Of a DNA stretch of 64,000 bases, positions 7,131 to 16,769 are shown piece after piece (the stretch's first letter is position 1; the number at the start of each line of letters is the position of its first letter). The position numbers and the translations under genes were made by a program. This DNA comes from Natrinema mahii. GTDB taxonomy: Archaea > Halobacteriota > Halobacteria > Halobacteriales > Natrialbaceae. Below the pieces are notes generated by a model. The model was not told the DNA's origin, searched no databases, and saw nothing but the letters and a program-made list of their open reading frames with translations. The stretch lies in assembly GCA_000690595.2 (NCBI GenBank), contig JHUT02000002.1:1-64000 (forward strand). Direction: 5' to 3'.

Positions 7131-8744
7131 TCAGTCGTCGCGGGCGAGCCAGCGGTCCCGGAACGATTCGAAGTCGGCGTCGTCCTCGGTGATGCGGTCC
7201 CACGCCGCGAGCCCGCGTTCCTCACGGGAGCCCGGGATGGTGTTGTCCAAGATGAGTGCGGCGAGGCCGCCGACGGCCATGCCCGTCGAGCCGATGATGT
7301 AGACGGTGTCGACGACCGCCTGTGCGGCGGCTTCGATCGGCGTCGCGACGCCTGTCTCCGCGAGGAAGGCCTCGAGGCCGACGCTCTCGCGGAACGCGAT
7401 CGTACTCTCGAAGTTGCCCATGTAGGCCGGGATCGCCAGCCCGACGAAGAGCGCGAAGCCGATGACGAAGGTGTTGCGCGAGGAGTCGAGATCGACGTGG
7501 CGCAGGTTCGAGATCCCGACGGCGACGATCTGGCCGAACATGGCGATGAAGAGGCCGCCGACGATCGGGTCGGGGATCGTCGCGATCAGTTGGCCGAAGT
7601 AGCCGACGAAGCCGACGACGAGCATGACGGCGGCCCCGATCTGGACGACGTATCGCGAGGCGACGCCGGTCAGCCCGATCGCGCCGATGTTCTCGGAGTA
7701 GGAGGTCGAGCCGCCGGTGCCCATGATCCCCGCGAAGACGTTCATCAGCCCCTCCATGCCGATGCCGTGGTTGATCCGGCGCTCGCTGGGCGCGCCCGAG
7801 CCGGTGATGTTTGCCACCGCGTAGTAGTCGCCGATGCTCTCGACGATCGAGGCCAGCACGCCGGCGAACATTCCGACGACGAACGCGGTCGTCACCTGCG
7901 GGACGCCCCACTGGAAGGGGTAGATCGGCAGCAGCGGCCGCGTGTCCGTGACCTGGCCGAGGTCGACGTAGCCCGGATGGTCACTCGCGAGGACGGGATC
8001 GATCGATAGCGGCCCCACCGTCACGTCTGCGACTGACAGCGGGCCGAGCGTCACGTCAAGGGAGAGCGCCGCGGCGACGACCCAGGCGATGACCAGTGCC
8101 AGAATGACCGGGTAGAGACGGAACGCCTTGTGTTTGACGTCGAGGTACTGTGAGAACAGCAGGATGAGGCCGAGCGTGAGGCCGAGCAGCCACCAGCTCT
8201 GATCGGGCGTCGTGATCTGGGGCGCGTTGAACAGCGAGAGTCCGATCAGCGCGATCGTCGGCGCGACGACGACCGGCGAGAGGAACCGGCGGAGTTTCCC
8301 GACCAGGCCGAAGTAGCCCATCGCGACCTCGACGATCGCGGCGACGATGATCGCACCCTGTAACTGCACCAGTGCGGCCTCCCAGCTCGGCTGGCCCGAG
8401 ACGCCGCCGGCGGTGACGACGCCGATGATCGCCAGCGCCGGTGCCAGCATCGAGAACGGCGCGCCCTGCACGATCGGATACCGGTTCCCGAACGTCGTCT
8501 GGGCCAGCGTCGCGATCCCCGAGACGACGAAGAAGGTCCCGATGAACCGTGCGGTGACGCCGGGATAGTCCGTCATCCCCATCGCGCCGGCCAGTATCAA
8601 CGGCACGGCGATGTTCGCGCCGACCATCGTCAGGTAGTGCTGGATCCCCAGCACCACCGACTCGCCCAGCGGCGGCTGTTCGTCGATTCCGTATTCGATA
8701 TCGTCGCCGACGGCCTCGTCGGCGACTGCCTCGTCCCCCGTCAT
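7131..8744 (-). CDS. NCS2-family nucleobase:cation symporter (uracil/xanthine permease type)
   Basis: A 537-residue polytopic membrane protein with about 14 predicted segments. The N-terminal signature LGIQHYLTMVGANIAVPLIL and the central SYSENIGAIGLTGVASR are hallmark NCS2 sequences; the latter includes the polar residues of the substrate site. The stretch VVSGIATLAQTTFGNRYPIVQG also fits UraA/PurP-like carriers. It should import a purine or pyrimidine base with H+ or Na+. Specificity is not decided by the sequence. The minus-strand neighbours are not obviously linked. Confidence 0.9.
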   Translation of the reverse strand: MTGDEAVADEAVGDDIEYGIDEQPPLGESVVLGIQHYLTMVGANIAVPLILAGAMGMTDYPGVTARFIGTFFVVSGIATLAQTTFGNRYPIVQGAPFSMLAPALAIIGVVTAGGVSGQPSWEAALVQLQGAIIVAAIVEVAMGYFGLVGKLRRFLSPVVVAPTIALIGLSLFNAPQITTPDQSWWLLGLTLGLILLFSQYLDVKHKAFRLYPVILALVIAWVVAAALSLDVTLGPLSVADVTVGPLSIDPVLASDHPGYVDLGQVTDTRPLLPIYPFQWGVPQVTTAFVVGMFAGVLASIVESIGDYYAVANITGSGAPSERRINHGIGMEGLMNVFAGIMGTGGSTSYSENIGAIGLTGVASRYVVQIGAAVMLVVGFVGYFGQLIATIPDPIVGGLFIAMFGQIVAVGISNLRHVDLDSSRNTFVIGFALFVGLAIPAYMGNFESTIAFRESVGLEAFLAETGVATPIEAAAQAVVDTVYIIGSTGMAVGGLAALILDNTIPGSREERGLAAWDRITEDDADFESFRDRWLARDD

Positions 8745-8865
8745 CGATTCTCGTCGGATAACACGCGAGGGGGGTCAAAGGGGTGTTGATCTCGAGTTCA
8801 CGACGCGCTCGCCGTCCCGTCGCAGGTCGGCGTCTCCGCCGTCGCCCGTCACACTCGAGCCCGCC

Positions 8866-11100
8866 CTATCGCCGCGTCTCGTCGGCCGCCCGCTCCGCGG
8901 CGGCCCGGACCGTCTCGACCGACAGCGACTCGAGGGCGACCAGTTCCCCCTCGGTCTCGCCGGCGACCAGCTCCGAGAGGCCGGCCCTGGAGTCGTCGCC
9001 GGCGTCGACGACGACCACACGCGTGTCGCCGTCGGCGAGGGCGCGAGCCGCTCGTCGCGTCGCCTCGGTCGGACTCCCGTCGGCGACGTTCGCCCGGCCG
9101 TCCGTGACGAGGACGACCACCGAGGCGTCGGTCTCGGCTCGCTCGAGGACCTTTCGCGAGGTCTCGAGGCCGGCAGGCAGCGGCGTCCGGTCGCCGGAAG
9201 GCAGGTCCTTGAGGTGGCGGGCGGCCAGCGAGACGCTGTCGGTCGGCGGGAGCAAGACGTCGGCGTCCTCGCCGGCGAAGGCGACGAACGCGACCCGGTC
9301 ACGGTGTTCGTAGCTGTCCCGCAACAGCTCGAGGACGACGCCTTTCGCAGTGCGCATCGCGGGCCGCATCGAGGCGCTGGCGTCGACGGCGAAGACGACC
9401 GTCACCGAGGTGTCGCCGGTCCGGACCGACTGCCGGAGGTCGGCCTCGCCGACGCGGGACTCCCCGCGGGCGGCCGCCGACCGGACCGACGCCGCGGCGT
9501 CGATCGAGCCCTCGCCCGAGGCGGGTTCGGTGCGGACGCGAGCGCCCCGGTTGTCCGTACTCGGCGACGTACTCGCACGCGAGCCGGTCGCGGTCGCCGT
9601 TTCGCCGTCGACGGTCGGCGACTCGATCTCCGGTGCCTGCGCCTCGCCGATCTCGGCCCGCTGCTGGCCGGGCACCAGCGGCTGGGCGGTCTCCTCGTCC
9701 CCATCGTCGGACTCGTCCGACTCCGATTCCCCGTCGCTCGAGCCGTCCTCGGATCCGCCGTCGCCGGCTTCCGCGGGCGACTGGTCCGCCGAGTCGGGTC
9801 GGCCGCCGTCGTCGGGGCGGCGCTCGGGGCCGTCGTCAGTGCCGGCGCCGTCCTCGTCGCCCCCGTCCTCGTCGCCCCCGTCCCCGTCGCTCGAGTCCGC
9901 ACCGTCCGCGCCGTCGTCACTCTGGTGCCCGTTTCCCTCGCCGTGATCACCGCGGTCGTCACCGTCGGCCGGTTCGGACTCGGCGTCACCGTCCTCGTTG
10001 TCCGGTTCCGCCGCGCTGTCACCGTCGTCCGCGTCGCCCTCCTCCCCGTCGGCCTCGTCCGGCGATTCCTCGTCGAACCGGTCCTCGAGCAGGTCCTCGA
10101 GGTCGGGTTCGTCCTCGAAGGGCGTACTCCGGAGCCGGTGGGGAAGCGCGTAGGTCGCGGCCTCGTGGACGTCGGACTCGATGACCGTCTCGCGGCCCTC
10201 GAGCGCCGCGATGGTCATCGCGGTTCGGGCGGTCGCCACGTCGCCGCGGTGGCCGTCGACGCCGGCCTCGAGGCAGAGGTCGGCGATCTCGGCCTTGAAG
10301 TCGGTCGGGAGGGCGACGCTCGAGAGGCGCTCTCGGGCCGCGGCCAGGTCGTCGCGCAGGGCGTCGACCGCGTCGGCGTACTCGGCTCGCGGATCGGACG
10401 CGCCGCCGTCGGCCTCGAGCGCGCGGTCGATAATCTCGACGCGGTCGTCGATTGCCCGGCAGCCCTCGACGGTGGCCTGGAGAGCAAAGCGGTCTCGCAG
10501 TTGGGGTCGCAGATCGCCCTCCTCGGGGTTCATCGTCCCGATCAGGGTAAACTCGGCGGGGTGGGAGACGCTGATCCCGTCGCGCTCGACGGTGTTGACG
10601 CCGCTGGCGGCCGCGTCGAGAATGACGTCCACGAGGTGGTCGTCGAGCAGGTTGACCTCGTCGACGTAGAGGATGCCCCGGTTGGCGCGGGCCAGCAGAC
10701 CGGGATCGAAATCCGCCTCTCCCGCGAGGGCGTCCTCGACCGAGAGGGTGCCGACGACCCGATCTCGAGTCGCGCCCAGCGGGAGCGTGACGAGCGGCAC
10801 GGGCCGGGTTTCGACCGGCAGATCGTCGGCGTCGCGGTCGCGACAGTCGGCACACTGCAGGTCGGAGTTGTCGGGCGAACAGCCGTACGGACAGTCCGCG
10901 ACCGCTCGCTGTTCGGGCAGTAGATCGACGAGCGCTCGGACGGCGGTCGACTTCGCGGTCCCCTTCTCGCCGACGATCAGGGCCCCGTCGAGGCCGTCGT
11001 TGGCCGCGACGGTGAGTAACACGCGCTTTAGCTCGTCCTGTCCGACGATCGCCGGAAAGGGGAGTGACGACAGCTTTTTGCCCCCGGCGTTTGCAACCAT
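8866..11100 (-). CDS. chlID: ChlI/ChlD-fusion AAA+ chelatase subunit, partner of CobN
   Basis: A 744-residue fusion. Residues 1-340 are the AAA+ ATPase with Walker A GEKGTAKST and Walker B ILYVDEVN. The middle is a ~170-residue acidic linker. The C-terminus is a VWA domain with a MIDAS-type DASAS motif. This is the BchI-BchD architecture, and beside cobN it should act as the ATPase of the aerobic-type cobaltochelatase. Unusual is a cluster of four Cys between Walker A and B (CPYGC...CADC, about residues 69-86) that looks like a metal knuckle. The gene diverges from cobN with only 34 bp between start codons. Confidence 0.9.
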   Translation of the reverse strand: MVANAGGKKLSSLPFPAIVGQDELKRVLLTVAANDGLDGALIVGEKGTAKSTAVRALVDLLPEQRAVADCPYGCSPDNSDLQCADCRDRDADDLPVETRPVPLVTLPLGATRDRVVGTLSVEDALAGEADFDPGLLARANRGILYVDEVNLLDDHLVDVILDAAASGVNTVERDGISVSHPAEFTLIGTMNPEEGDLRPQLRDRFALQATVEGCRAIDDRVEIIDRALEADGGASDPRAEYADAVDALRDDLAAARERLSSVALPTDFKAEIADLCLEAGVDGHRGDVATARTAMTIAALEGRETVIESDVHEAATYALPHRLRSTPFEDEPDLEDLLEDRFDEESPDEADGEEGDADDGDSAAEPDNEDGDAESEPADGDDRGDHGEGNGHQSDDGADGADSSDGDGGDEDGGDEDGAGTDDGPERRPDDGGRPDSADQSPAEAGDGGSEDGSSDGESESDESDDGDEETAQPLVPGQQRAEIGEAQAPEIESPTVDGETATATGSRASTSPSTDNRGARVRTEPASGEGSIDAAASVRSAAARGESRVGEADLRQSVRTGDTSVTVVFAVDASASMRPAMRTAKGVVLELLRDSYEHRDRVAFVAFAGEDADVLLPPTDSVSLAARHLKDLPSGDRTPLPAGLETSRKVLERAETDASVVVLVTDGRANVADGSPTEATRRAARALADGDTRVVVVDAGDDSRAGLSELVAGETEGELVALESLSVETVRAAAERAADETRR

Positions 11101-11134
11101 ACTTGAGCTAATACAATAGAGGTTTAAAAGTACG
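11101..11134. promoter_or_regulatory. interleaved divergent promoters of chlID and cobN
   Basis: The 34-bp gap contains TTTAAAA at 11123-11129, about 26 nt upstream of the chlID start on the minus strand, and TAATACAATA at 11109-11118, about 21-25 nt upstream of the cobN ATG. Each TATA therefore sits inside the other gene's start region, consistent with two leaderless transcripts firing in opposite directions from overlapping promoters. Confidence 0.5.
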
Positions 11135-14100
11135 ATGACACGGATCGGGATCTATACCGCGACGGAGAACGAACTCGGCTCGATCGGGCGGGCCGCCGAG
11201 CGCCTCGAGGGGATCGACCTCGTGGTGCGCTCGGAGAGCGACCTCGACGAGGAGGCCGACGTCGAGGCGTTCGTGGAGGAACTGACCGACGCCGCGGCGG
11301 CGATCTTCTGGCTGCACGGGGCCGAAGACAGCATGCCGGGCTACGACTACGCGACGGGCGCGCTCGAGGACGCCGGGGTACCGCTGATCGTCAAGGCGAC
11401 CGGCGACGCCTTCGCCCTCGAGGACACGACGGTCTCGGACGGTCATCGAGACCGGGTCTACGACTACCTCGAGAAGGGCGGGACGATCAACGTCGCGAAC
11501 CTGTGTCGGTTCCTCGCGGCCGAGTACGAGGGCCGCGAGGTCGAGTACGACGAGCCGACGGAACTGCCGACGGAGGGCGTCTACCACCCCGACCACCCGG
11601 GGATCGAGTACGAGGACCTGCTCGCGACCCACGACCCCGACAAGCCGACGGTCGCGGTCTGGTTCTACGAGTCCCACTGGACCCACGAGAACACCCGGTA
11701 CGTCGATCGGCAGGTCCGGGCGCTCGAGGCTCAGGGGGCAAACGCTCTGCCGATCTTCTGTAATCCCGCGACCGACACCGACGAGCAGGAAGACGCCGAG
11801 TGGGTCACTGACAACTGGCTGATCGATGCCGACGGGAATTCGATCGTCGACGCCGTGCTGTCGTCCTTTATGTTCTCGCTCTCGATGGACGAGCGCGGCC
11901 GCAGCGCCGACGACGAGGGCAGTTCCGCGGAGGACGTCTTCCTCGATCGGCTCGGCGTGCCAGTGCTGCAGACGGTTACCACGATGCGCTCGCGTTCCCG
12001 GTACGAGTCCAGCGACACGGGCGTGATGGGCTTCGAACTCGCGCTCTCGGTCGCGCTGCCGGAGTTCGACGGCAACGTCATCACCCACCCGATCTCGGGC
12101 AAGGAACGCACCGACGACGCGGCCGGCATCGGCTCCGCACCGAAACATCACTTCCCGATCGAGGACCGGATCGATCACGCCACGCGGCTCGCCGTGAACT
12201 GGGCCGAACTGCGCCACACGCCGAACGAGGACAAGCAGATCGCCGTCGTCTTGCACAACTACCCGCCCAGCGACGACGGTATCGGGACAGCGTTCGGACT
12301 CGATTCACCCGAATCGACCGTCAACTTGCTCGAGGAACTCGAGGCCCGCGGCTACGATTTAGGCGACGAGATGCCGGAGGACGGCCAGACGCTGGTCGAG
12401 AAACTGACCGCCCAACTCACGCTCGAGGACCGCTGGGTCGCGCCTGAAGACGTCCGCGACCTCTCCGTAGACGTCGTATCACCGGACACCTACGCGGACT
12501 GGTTCTCGGAGGCCGACGAGCGGTTCCAGGAGAATATCATCGAGGAGTGGGGAGAGGTGCCCGACCGCCCGTTCGCGATTCCGGGCGTCGAGTTCGGGAA
12601 CGTCCTCGTGACGGTCCAGCCCCCGCGCGGGTTCGGCATGGACCCCTCGAAGGTCTACCACGACTCGGACCTGCAGCCGCCACACGACTACTTCGCGTTC
12701 TACGGCTGGCTCCGGAATACGTTCGAGAGCGACGCCGTGGTCCACCTCGGGACCCACGGCAGCCTCGAGTGGCTCCCCGGCAAGACCGTCGGCCTGAACG
12801 GCGAGAGCGCGCCGGATCAGCTGATCGACGACATCCCGAACGTCTACCCCTACATCGTCAACAACCCCGGCGAGGGGACGCAGGCCAAGCGCCGCTCGTA
12901 CGCCGCCATCGTCGACTACCTGACGCCGGTCATGCGAAACGCCGGAACCTACGATGAACTCTCGGAACTCGAGGAACTCGCGAACCAGTACCGCGAGGCG
13001 GGGATGGAAGACGCCCGCGCGGACGACGGCCAGCACCTCGAGGACCTCATGCGCGAGAAGGTCGCGGAACTCGACCTCGCCGTCGAGTTGGGTATCGAGG
13101 GCACCATCGACGAGAAAGCCGACGTTCGCGGTCCGGACGAGGCGGGGTCGACCCTCGCGGAAGGCGACGTCGATGGCGACGAGGTCGACATCGACGAACT
13201 CGTCGAACGCGTCCACGAGTACCTCACCGACGTCAAGACGACCCAGATCCGGCTCGGGCTCCATACGATGTCCGAGCCGCCGGCCGACGAACGGCTGGTG
13301 GAGTATCTCGTTGCCCTCACGCGCCTCGAGAACCCCGGCGCGCCGAGCCTGCGCGAGAGCGTGGCCGGCGTCCTGGGCGTCGACTACGAGAAAATGCTGA
13401 ACGCGCCCGGCGAGTACGACGAGGCGCTGGGAATGACCTACGCCGAGGCCGCCGACGAGGTCTACGAGACGAGCGTCGAGTTGATCGAAACACTCGCCGA
13501 ACACGACTTCGACGTGCCCGAGTCGGAACTCGAGGGCGGCCCCGACGACGAGGTCAACATGAACCTGCTCGTGGTCGACCTCGAGACGATCGGCGACGCG
13601 CGGGCCAAATCCCGCGCCCACGACGACCTCCGGAAGGCGCTGGCCTACGTCTGCGAGGAGGCCCAGCCCCGCGTGCAGGGGGCCGAAGACGAGATCCCCC
13701 GCACTGCGGACGCCCTCTCGGGCGAATACGTGCCCCCCGGAGGATCGGGCGCGCCGACCCGCGGCGGCGTCGATCTGCTGCCGACCGCGCGGAACTTCTA
13801 CACGCTCGATCCGCGCAAGGTGCCCGCGAAGGCCGCCTGGCAGGTCGGCAGCGAGGTCGCGGAGGGCGTCCTCGAGCGCCACCATTCGGAGAACGACGAG
13901 TACCCCGAGGAGATCGGCGTGGTCGCGTGGGGCACCCCGACGGTGCGCACCCGCGGCGAGACCATCGCGCAGGTGCTGGCGATGATGGGCGTCGAGCCAC
14001 AGTGGACCGACGCCGGCCGGATCGACGACGTGGAGCCGATCCCGCTCGAGGAGTTGGATCGCCCGCGAGTCGACGTGACGACCCGCGTCTCGGGACTGTT

Positions 14101-15031
14101 CCGCGACGCCTTCCCGGCCGCGGCGGGGGTCATCCACGACGCCGTCGACGCGGTCGTCGACCTCGACGAACCGCACGAGATGAACTACGTAAAAAAACAC
14201 GTCGAGCAAGAGCAGGCCGAACTCGAGGCGGAAGAAGGTCTCGACGAGTCGGACGCTCGGAAGGCAGCAAAGCATCGGGTCTTCACGACCCGGCCCGGCG
14301 GCTACGGCGCCGGGACGAACAAGGCCGTCGACGAGGGCAACTGGGACGACCGCTCCGATCTCGCCTCCGTCTACATCCAGTGGGGCGGCTACGCGATGGG
14401 CTCGAGAGGCCGCGTTTCCGACGCTCACGACGCCTTCGAGCGCCGCCTCTCGTCCGTCGACGCGACGGTCAAGATCGAGGACACGATGGAACAGGACGAG
14501 TTCGACTCCTCGGACTGGTACGCCTTCCACGGCGGCTTCATCTCCGCCGTCTCGGAGATCTCCGGCGCGGAGCCGGCTTCCTACGTCGGTGACTCGTCTG
14601 ACCCCGACAACGTCGACGTCTACACCAACGAGGAGAAGGTCCGCAAGGCGATGCGCTCGCGCGTGCTGAATCCGGACTGGCTCGAGTCCATGGAGGACCA
14701 CGGCTACAAGGGCGCGGGCGACCTCTCGACGACGGTCGACGTGACGCTGGGCTGGGACGCGACCACCGGCGTCGTGAGCGACACCCTCTGGGAGGAGGTC
14801 GCCGAGAAGTTCGCCTTCGACGAGGACCGACAGGACTGGATGCGTGACGTGAACCCGTGGGCGCTCGAGTCGATCACGGACACCTTGCTCGAGGCGATCG
14901 ATCGCGACCTCTGGGATGCCGACGACGAGACGATCGACCGACTGCGCGATCTCAATCTCGAGGTCGAAGGCGATCTCGAGGCGCGGACGACCAACGAGGG
15001 CGTCGGTGCGGAGGTGTCGACCGATGACTGA
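11135..15031 (+). CDS. cobN: cobaltochelatase large subunit CobN
   Basis: A 1298-residue protein of the CobN/BchH family, near the usual length. It is the large subunit that binds the corrinoid (hydrogenobyrinate diamide in the aerobic pathway) and receives cobalt, powered by ChlI/ChlD-like subunits. Family motifs are visible: AVWFYESHWTHENTRYVD near residue 175, VHLGTHGSLEWLPGKTVGLN near residue 535 and YIQWGGYAMGS near residue 1080. The ATG at 11135 is the first start and fits the leaderless promoter. It heads the operon cobN-cbiC-cbiE. The very long open frame on the opposite strand is a codon-bias shadow. Confidence 0.95.
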   Translation: MTRIGIYTATENELGSIGRAAERLEGIDLVVRSESDLDEEADVEAFVEELTDAAAAIFWLHGAEDSMPGYDYATGALEDAGVPLIVKATGDAFALEDTTVSDGHRDRVYDYLEKGGTINVANLCRFLAAEYEGREVEYDEPTELPTEGVYHPDHPGIEYEDLLATHDPDKPTVAVWFYESHWTHENTRYVDRQVRALEAQGANALPIFCNPATDTDEQEDAEWVTDNWLIDADGNSIVDAVLSSFMFSLSMDERGRSADDEGSSAEDVFLDRLGVPVLQTVTTMRSRSRYESSDTGVMGFELALSVALPEFDGNVITHPISGKERTDDAAGIGSAPKHHFPIEDRIDHATRLAVNWAELRHTPNEDKQIAVVLHNYPPSDDGIGTAFGLDSPESTVNLLEELEARGYDLGDEMPEDGQTLVEKLTAQLTLEDRWVAPEDVRDLSVDVVSPDTYADWFSEADERFQENIIEEWGEVPDRPFAIPGVEFGNVLVTVQPPRGFGMDPSKVYHDSDLQPPHDYFAFYGWLRNTFESDAVVHLGTHGSLEWLPGKTVGLNGESAPDQLIDDIPNVYPYIVNNPGEGTQAKRRSYAAIVDYLTPVMRNAGTYDELSELEELANQYREAGMEDARADDGQHLEDLMREKVAELDLAVELGIEGTIDEKADVRGPDEAGSTLAEGDVDGDEVDIDELVERVHEYLTDVKTTQIRLGLHTMSEPPADERLVEYLVALTRLENPGAPSLRESVAGVLGVDYEKMLNAPGEYDEALGMTYAEAADEVYETSVELIETLAEHDFDVPESELEGGPDDEVNMNLLVVDLETIGDARAKSRAHDDLRKALAYVCEEAQPRVQGAEDEIPRTADALSGEYVPPGGSGAPTRGGVDLLPTARNFYTLDPRKVPAKAAWQVGSEVAEGVLERHHSENDEYPEEIGVVAWGTPTVRTRGETIAQVLAMMGVEPQWTDAGRIDDVEPIPLEELDRPRVDVTTRVSGLFRDAFPAAAGVIHDAVDAVVDLDEPHEMNYVKKHVEQEQAELEAEEGLDESDARKAAKHRVFTTRPGGYGAGTNKAVDEGNWDDRSDLASVYIQWGGYAMGSRGRVSDAHDAFERRLSSVDATVKIEDTMEQDEFDSSDWYAFHGGFISAVSEISGAEPASYVGDSSDPDNVDVYTNEEKVRKAMRSRVLNPDWLESMEDHGYKGAGDLSTTVDVTLGWDATTGVVSDTLWEEVAEKFAFDEDRQDWMRDVNPWALESITDTLLEAIDRDLWDADDETIDRLRDLNLEVEGDLEARTTNEGVGAEVSTDD

Positions 15032-15095
15032 CGACGAGCGCGAACGCGTTCGGCCGACGGATGATATGCGAGGCCCGGAGAGTGATTCCCGATGA
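15024..15095 (+). CDS. 23-residue micro-ORF bridging cobN and cbiC
   Basis: An ATG at 15024 overlaps the cobN stop (ATGACTGA), and its frame ends at 15095 with a TGA that overlaps the cbiC ATG (ATGA). It encodes MTDDERERVRPTDDMRGPES and three more residues. The double overlap would let a ribosome re-initiate twice and so couple cobN to cbiC across a gap of 60 bp. It may have no function as a peptide. A second micro-ORF with the same arrangement joins tupB and tupC in this window. Confidence 0.35.
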   Translation: MTDDERERVRPTDDMRGPESDSR

Positions 15096-15844
15096 GTGAC
15101 CAGCAACAGGAGTTCGAGAACGAGTACGCCGATCTGGGCGCAACGACGCAGAACGCGATGGACATCGCGGAAACGAGCATGGACATCGTCCGGCAGTTCG
15201 TGCCCGACGAAACGCTGGCCGATCGGGTCCGGCAGAAGTCGGTCCACTCGATGGGCGACATCGAGTTCCAGCACTTGATCGAGTTCTCCGGCGGCGACGA
15301 GCTCGGCGACGACGAGGACGCGCCGGTTCGGGCCGGCGCTCGGGCCGTGCTCGACGAGGCGACCATCGTGACCGACATCACGATGTCGAAGGCCGGGATC
15401 ACCGGCCGCGGCCACAACTGCGAGAAGCGCAAGGCGATCGGCAACGGCGCCGAACTGGCCGCGGAGACGGGGATGACCCGGACCGCGGCTTCGGTGCTCG
15501 AGCTCGACAAGCAGGGCGTCTACGACGGCGCGATCGCGACGATCGGCAACGCGCCGACGGCCGCCTTCGCGCTGGCGGACTGCATCGAGGACGGCACTCG
15601 GCCGGCCGCGATCGTCGCGACCCCCGTTGGCTTCGTCAAGGCCGAGGAGAGCCGCCAGCGCATCCGGGAGGTCAGCGAGGCGTACGACGTCCCGGCGATC
15701 ACGAACGTCGGCCGTCGCGGCGGGAGCGGGCTGGCCGCGGCCCTGACGAACGAACTGATCCACGTCGCCAAAGACGTCCGGACCGACGAGATCCACCTCG
15801 AGCTCGACGCCGAAACACGGGCCGCGGACGGCCGGAACCGATGA
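15092..15844 (+). CDS. cbiC: precorrin-8X methylmutase
   Basis: A 250-residue CobH/CbiC-family enzyme that moves the methyl group from C11 to C12, giving (cobalt-)hydrogenobyrinate. Family signatures include RVRQKSVHSMGD near residue 50, VTDITMSKAGI (about residue 95) and the GNAPTAAFAL loop near residue 150, followed by TPVGFVKAEESR. The catalytic His in the QKSVHSMGD-like region is present. The gene overlaps cbiE by four bases (ATGA), so it is translated from the same message. Confidence 0.92.
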   Translation: MSDQQQEFENEYADLGATTQNAMDIAETSMDIVRQFVPDETLADRVRQKSVHSMGDIEFQHLIEFSGGDELGDDEDAPVRAGARAVLDEATIVTDITMSKAGITGRGHNCEKRKAIGNGAELAAETGMTRTAASVLELDKQGVYDGAIATIGNAPTAAFALADCIEDGTRPAAIVATPVGFVKAEESRQRIREVSEAYDVPAITNVGRRGGSGLAAALTNELIHVAKDVRTDEIHLELDAETRAADGRNR

Positions 15845-16650
15845 GCGGCGAGTACGACCTCGAGTCGGGGCCGGATCCGGCAACGTTCGCGGCGGGAGGG
15901 GCGGAACCCGATATTGACGAGGACGTTGTCGACCCGGTCTATGCCGTCGGCGTCGGTCCCGGGAATCAGGAGTACCTCACGCCCCGCGGCGAGCGCGCGA
16001 TCCGCGAAGCCGACGTCGTCGTCGGGTTCACGACCGTCGTGGAGTTCGTCGAGGACCTGACCGACGCGGACCTGCTTACCTGCGGGTACAAGGACGAGGC
16101 CGAAGCGCTCGAGGCATTCGGCGAGCGCGTCGCCGCCGGCGAGTCCGGGACCGCGGTCGCGATGGGGGATCCGAATCACTCGGGGTACCAGTTCGTCGGG
16201 AAAGTGCAGGACGCCGTGGAACGCCACGATTCCGACAGTCCGGTTCGCGTCGTTCCCGGCATCTCCTCGCTCCAGCTGGCCGCCAGCCGCGCCCGGACGC
16301 CCATGGAGGACACCGAGTTCGTCACGCTGCACAAAAGCGGCGACCTCGAGTCGGAGATGGACCGCCTCGCCGCCGCGGCCACGGTCGACGAACGGCACCT
16401 GCTCGTGCTCCCGCGGCCGTACGACCGGATGCCCGGGGACATCGCGGACTTCTTGCTCGAGGAGGGCGCCGATCCCGCCCTCGAGGCGCTGGTGCTCGAG
16501 AAGCTGACCCACGACGACGAAACGATTCACCGGTTCACGCTCGAGGAGTTAGCGGCTCACGCCGGCGGGAACGGGACGGAGGACACGCCGTTCTCCGATC
16601 TGGTCGTCCTCGCGGTCCGGCAGCCGGTCGTCGTTGATCAGTCCGCGTAA
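15841..16650 (+). CDS. cbiE: cobalt-precorrin-7 C5-methyltransferase
   Basis: A 269-residue SAM-dependent tetrapyrrole methylase. It starts its fold at about residue 36 with AVGVGPGNQEYLTPRGERAI and has the second signature AVAMGDPNHSGYQFVG and the PGISSLQLAASR loop. The arrangement fits CbiE, which methylates C5; the C15 partner CbiT is encoded separately at 20.7 kb rather than fused as in CobL. The first 30 residues are an acidic haloarchaeal extension. Confidence 0.9.
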   Translation: MSGEYDLESGPDPATFAAGGAEPDIDEDVVDPVYAVGVGPGNQEYLTPRGERAIREADVVVGFTTVVEFVEDLTDADLLTCGYKDEAEALEAFGERVAAGESGTAVAMGDPNHSGYQFVGKVQDAVERHDSDSPVRVVPGISSLQLAASRARTPMEDTEFVTLHKSGDLESEMDRLAAAATVDERHLLVLPRPYDRMPGDIADFLLEEGADPALEALVLEKLTHDDETIHRFTLEELAAHAGGNGTEDTPFSDLVVLAVRQPVVVDQSA

Positions 16651-16730
16651 CGACCCCCCGCAGTCTCGGACGGCACTCGAGGCGGCTCTCGTCTCCACCG
16701 GACCGATACGACCACTCTGGAATGGATAGA

Positions 16731-16738
16731 GTATAAAC
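16731..16738 (+). promoter_or_regulatory. TATA box of the methyltransferase-like gene
   Basis: GTATAAAC lies 32-39 nt before the ATG at 16770, in a 119-bp gap after cbiE. This suggests a separate promoter for the next gene rather than read-through from the cobalamin operon. Confidence 0.45.
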
Positions 16739-16769
16739 GGTTATCGCCGATCGACTCGAGCAGGCGACT

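Noticed and set aside
9214..10923. 569-codon plus-strand frame
   Set aside because: Antisense shadow of chlID; the product is repetitive Val/Arg/Gly sequence without motifs.
12479..15883. 1134-codon open frame on the minus strand
   Set aside because: It lies antisense to cobN and cbiC, whose proteins have clear family motifs; in GC-rich haloarchaeal DNA the antisense frame stays open by codon bias. Its translation is low-complexity and unlike any family.
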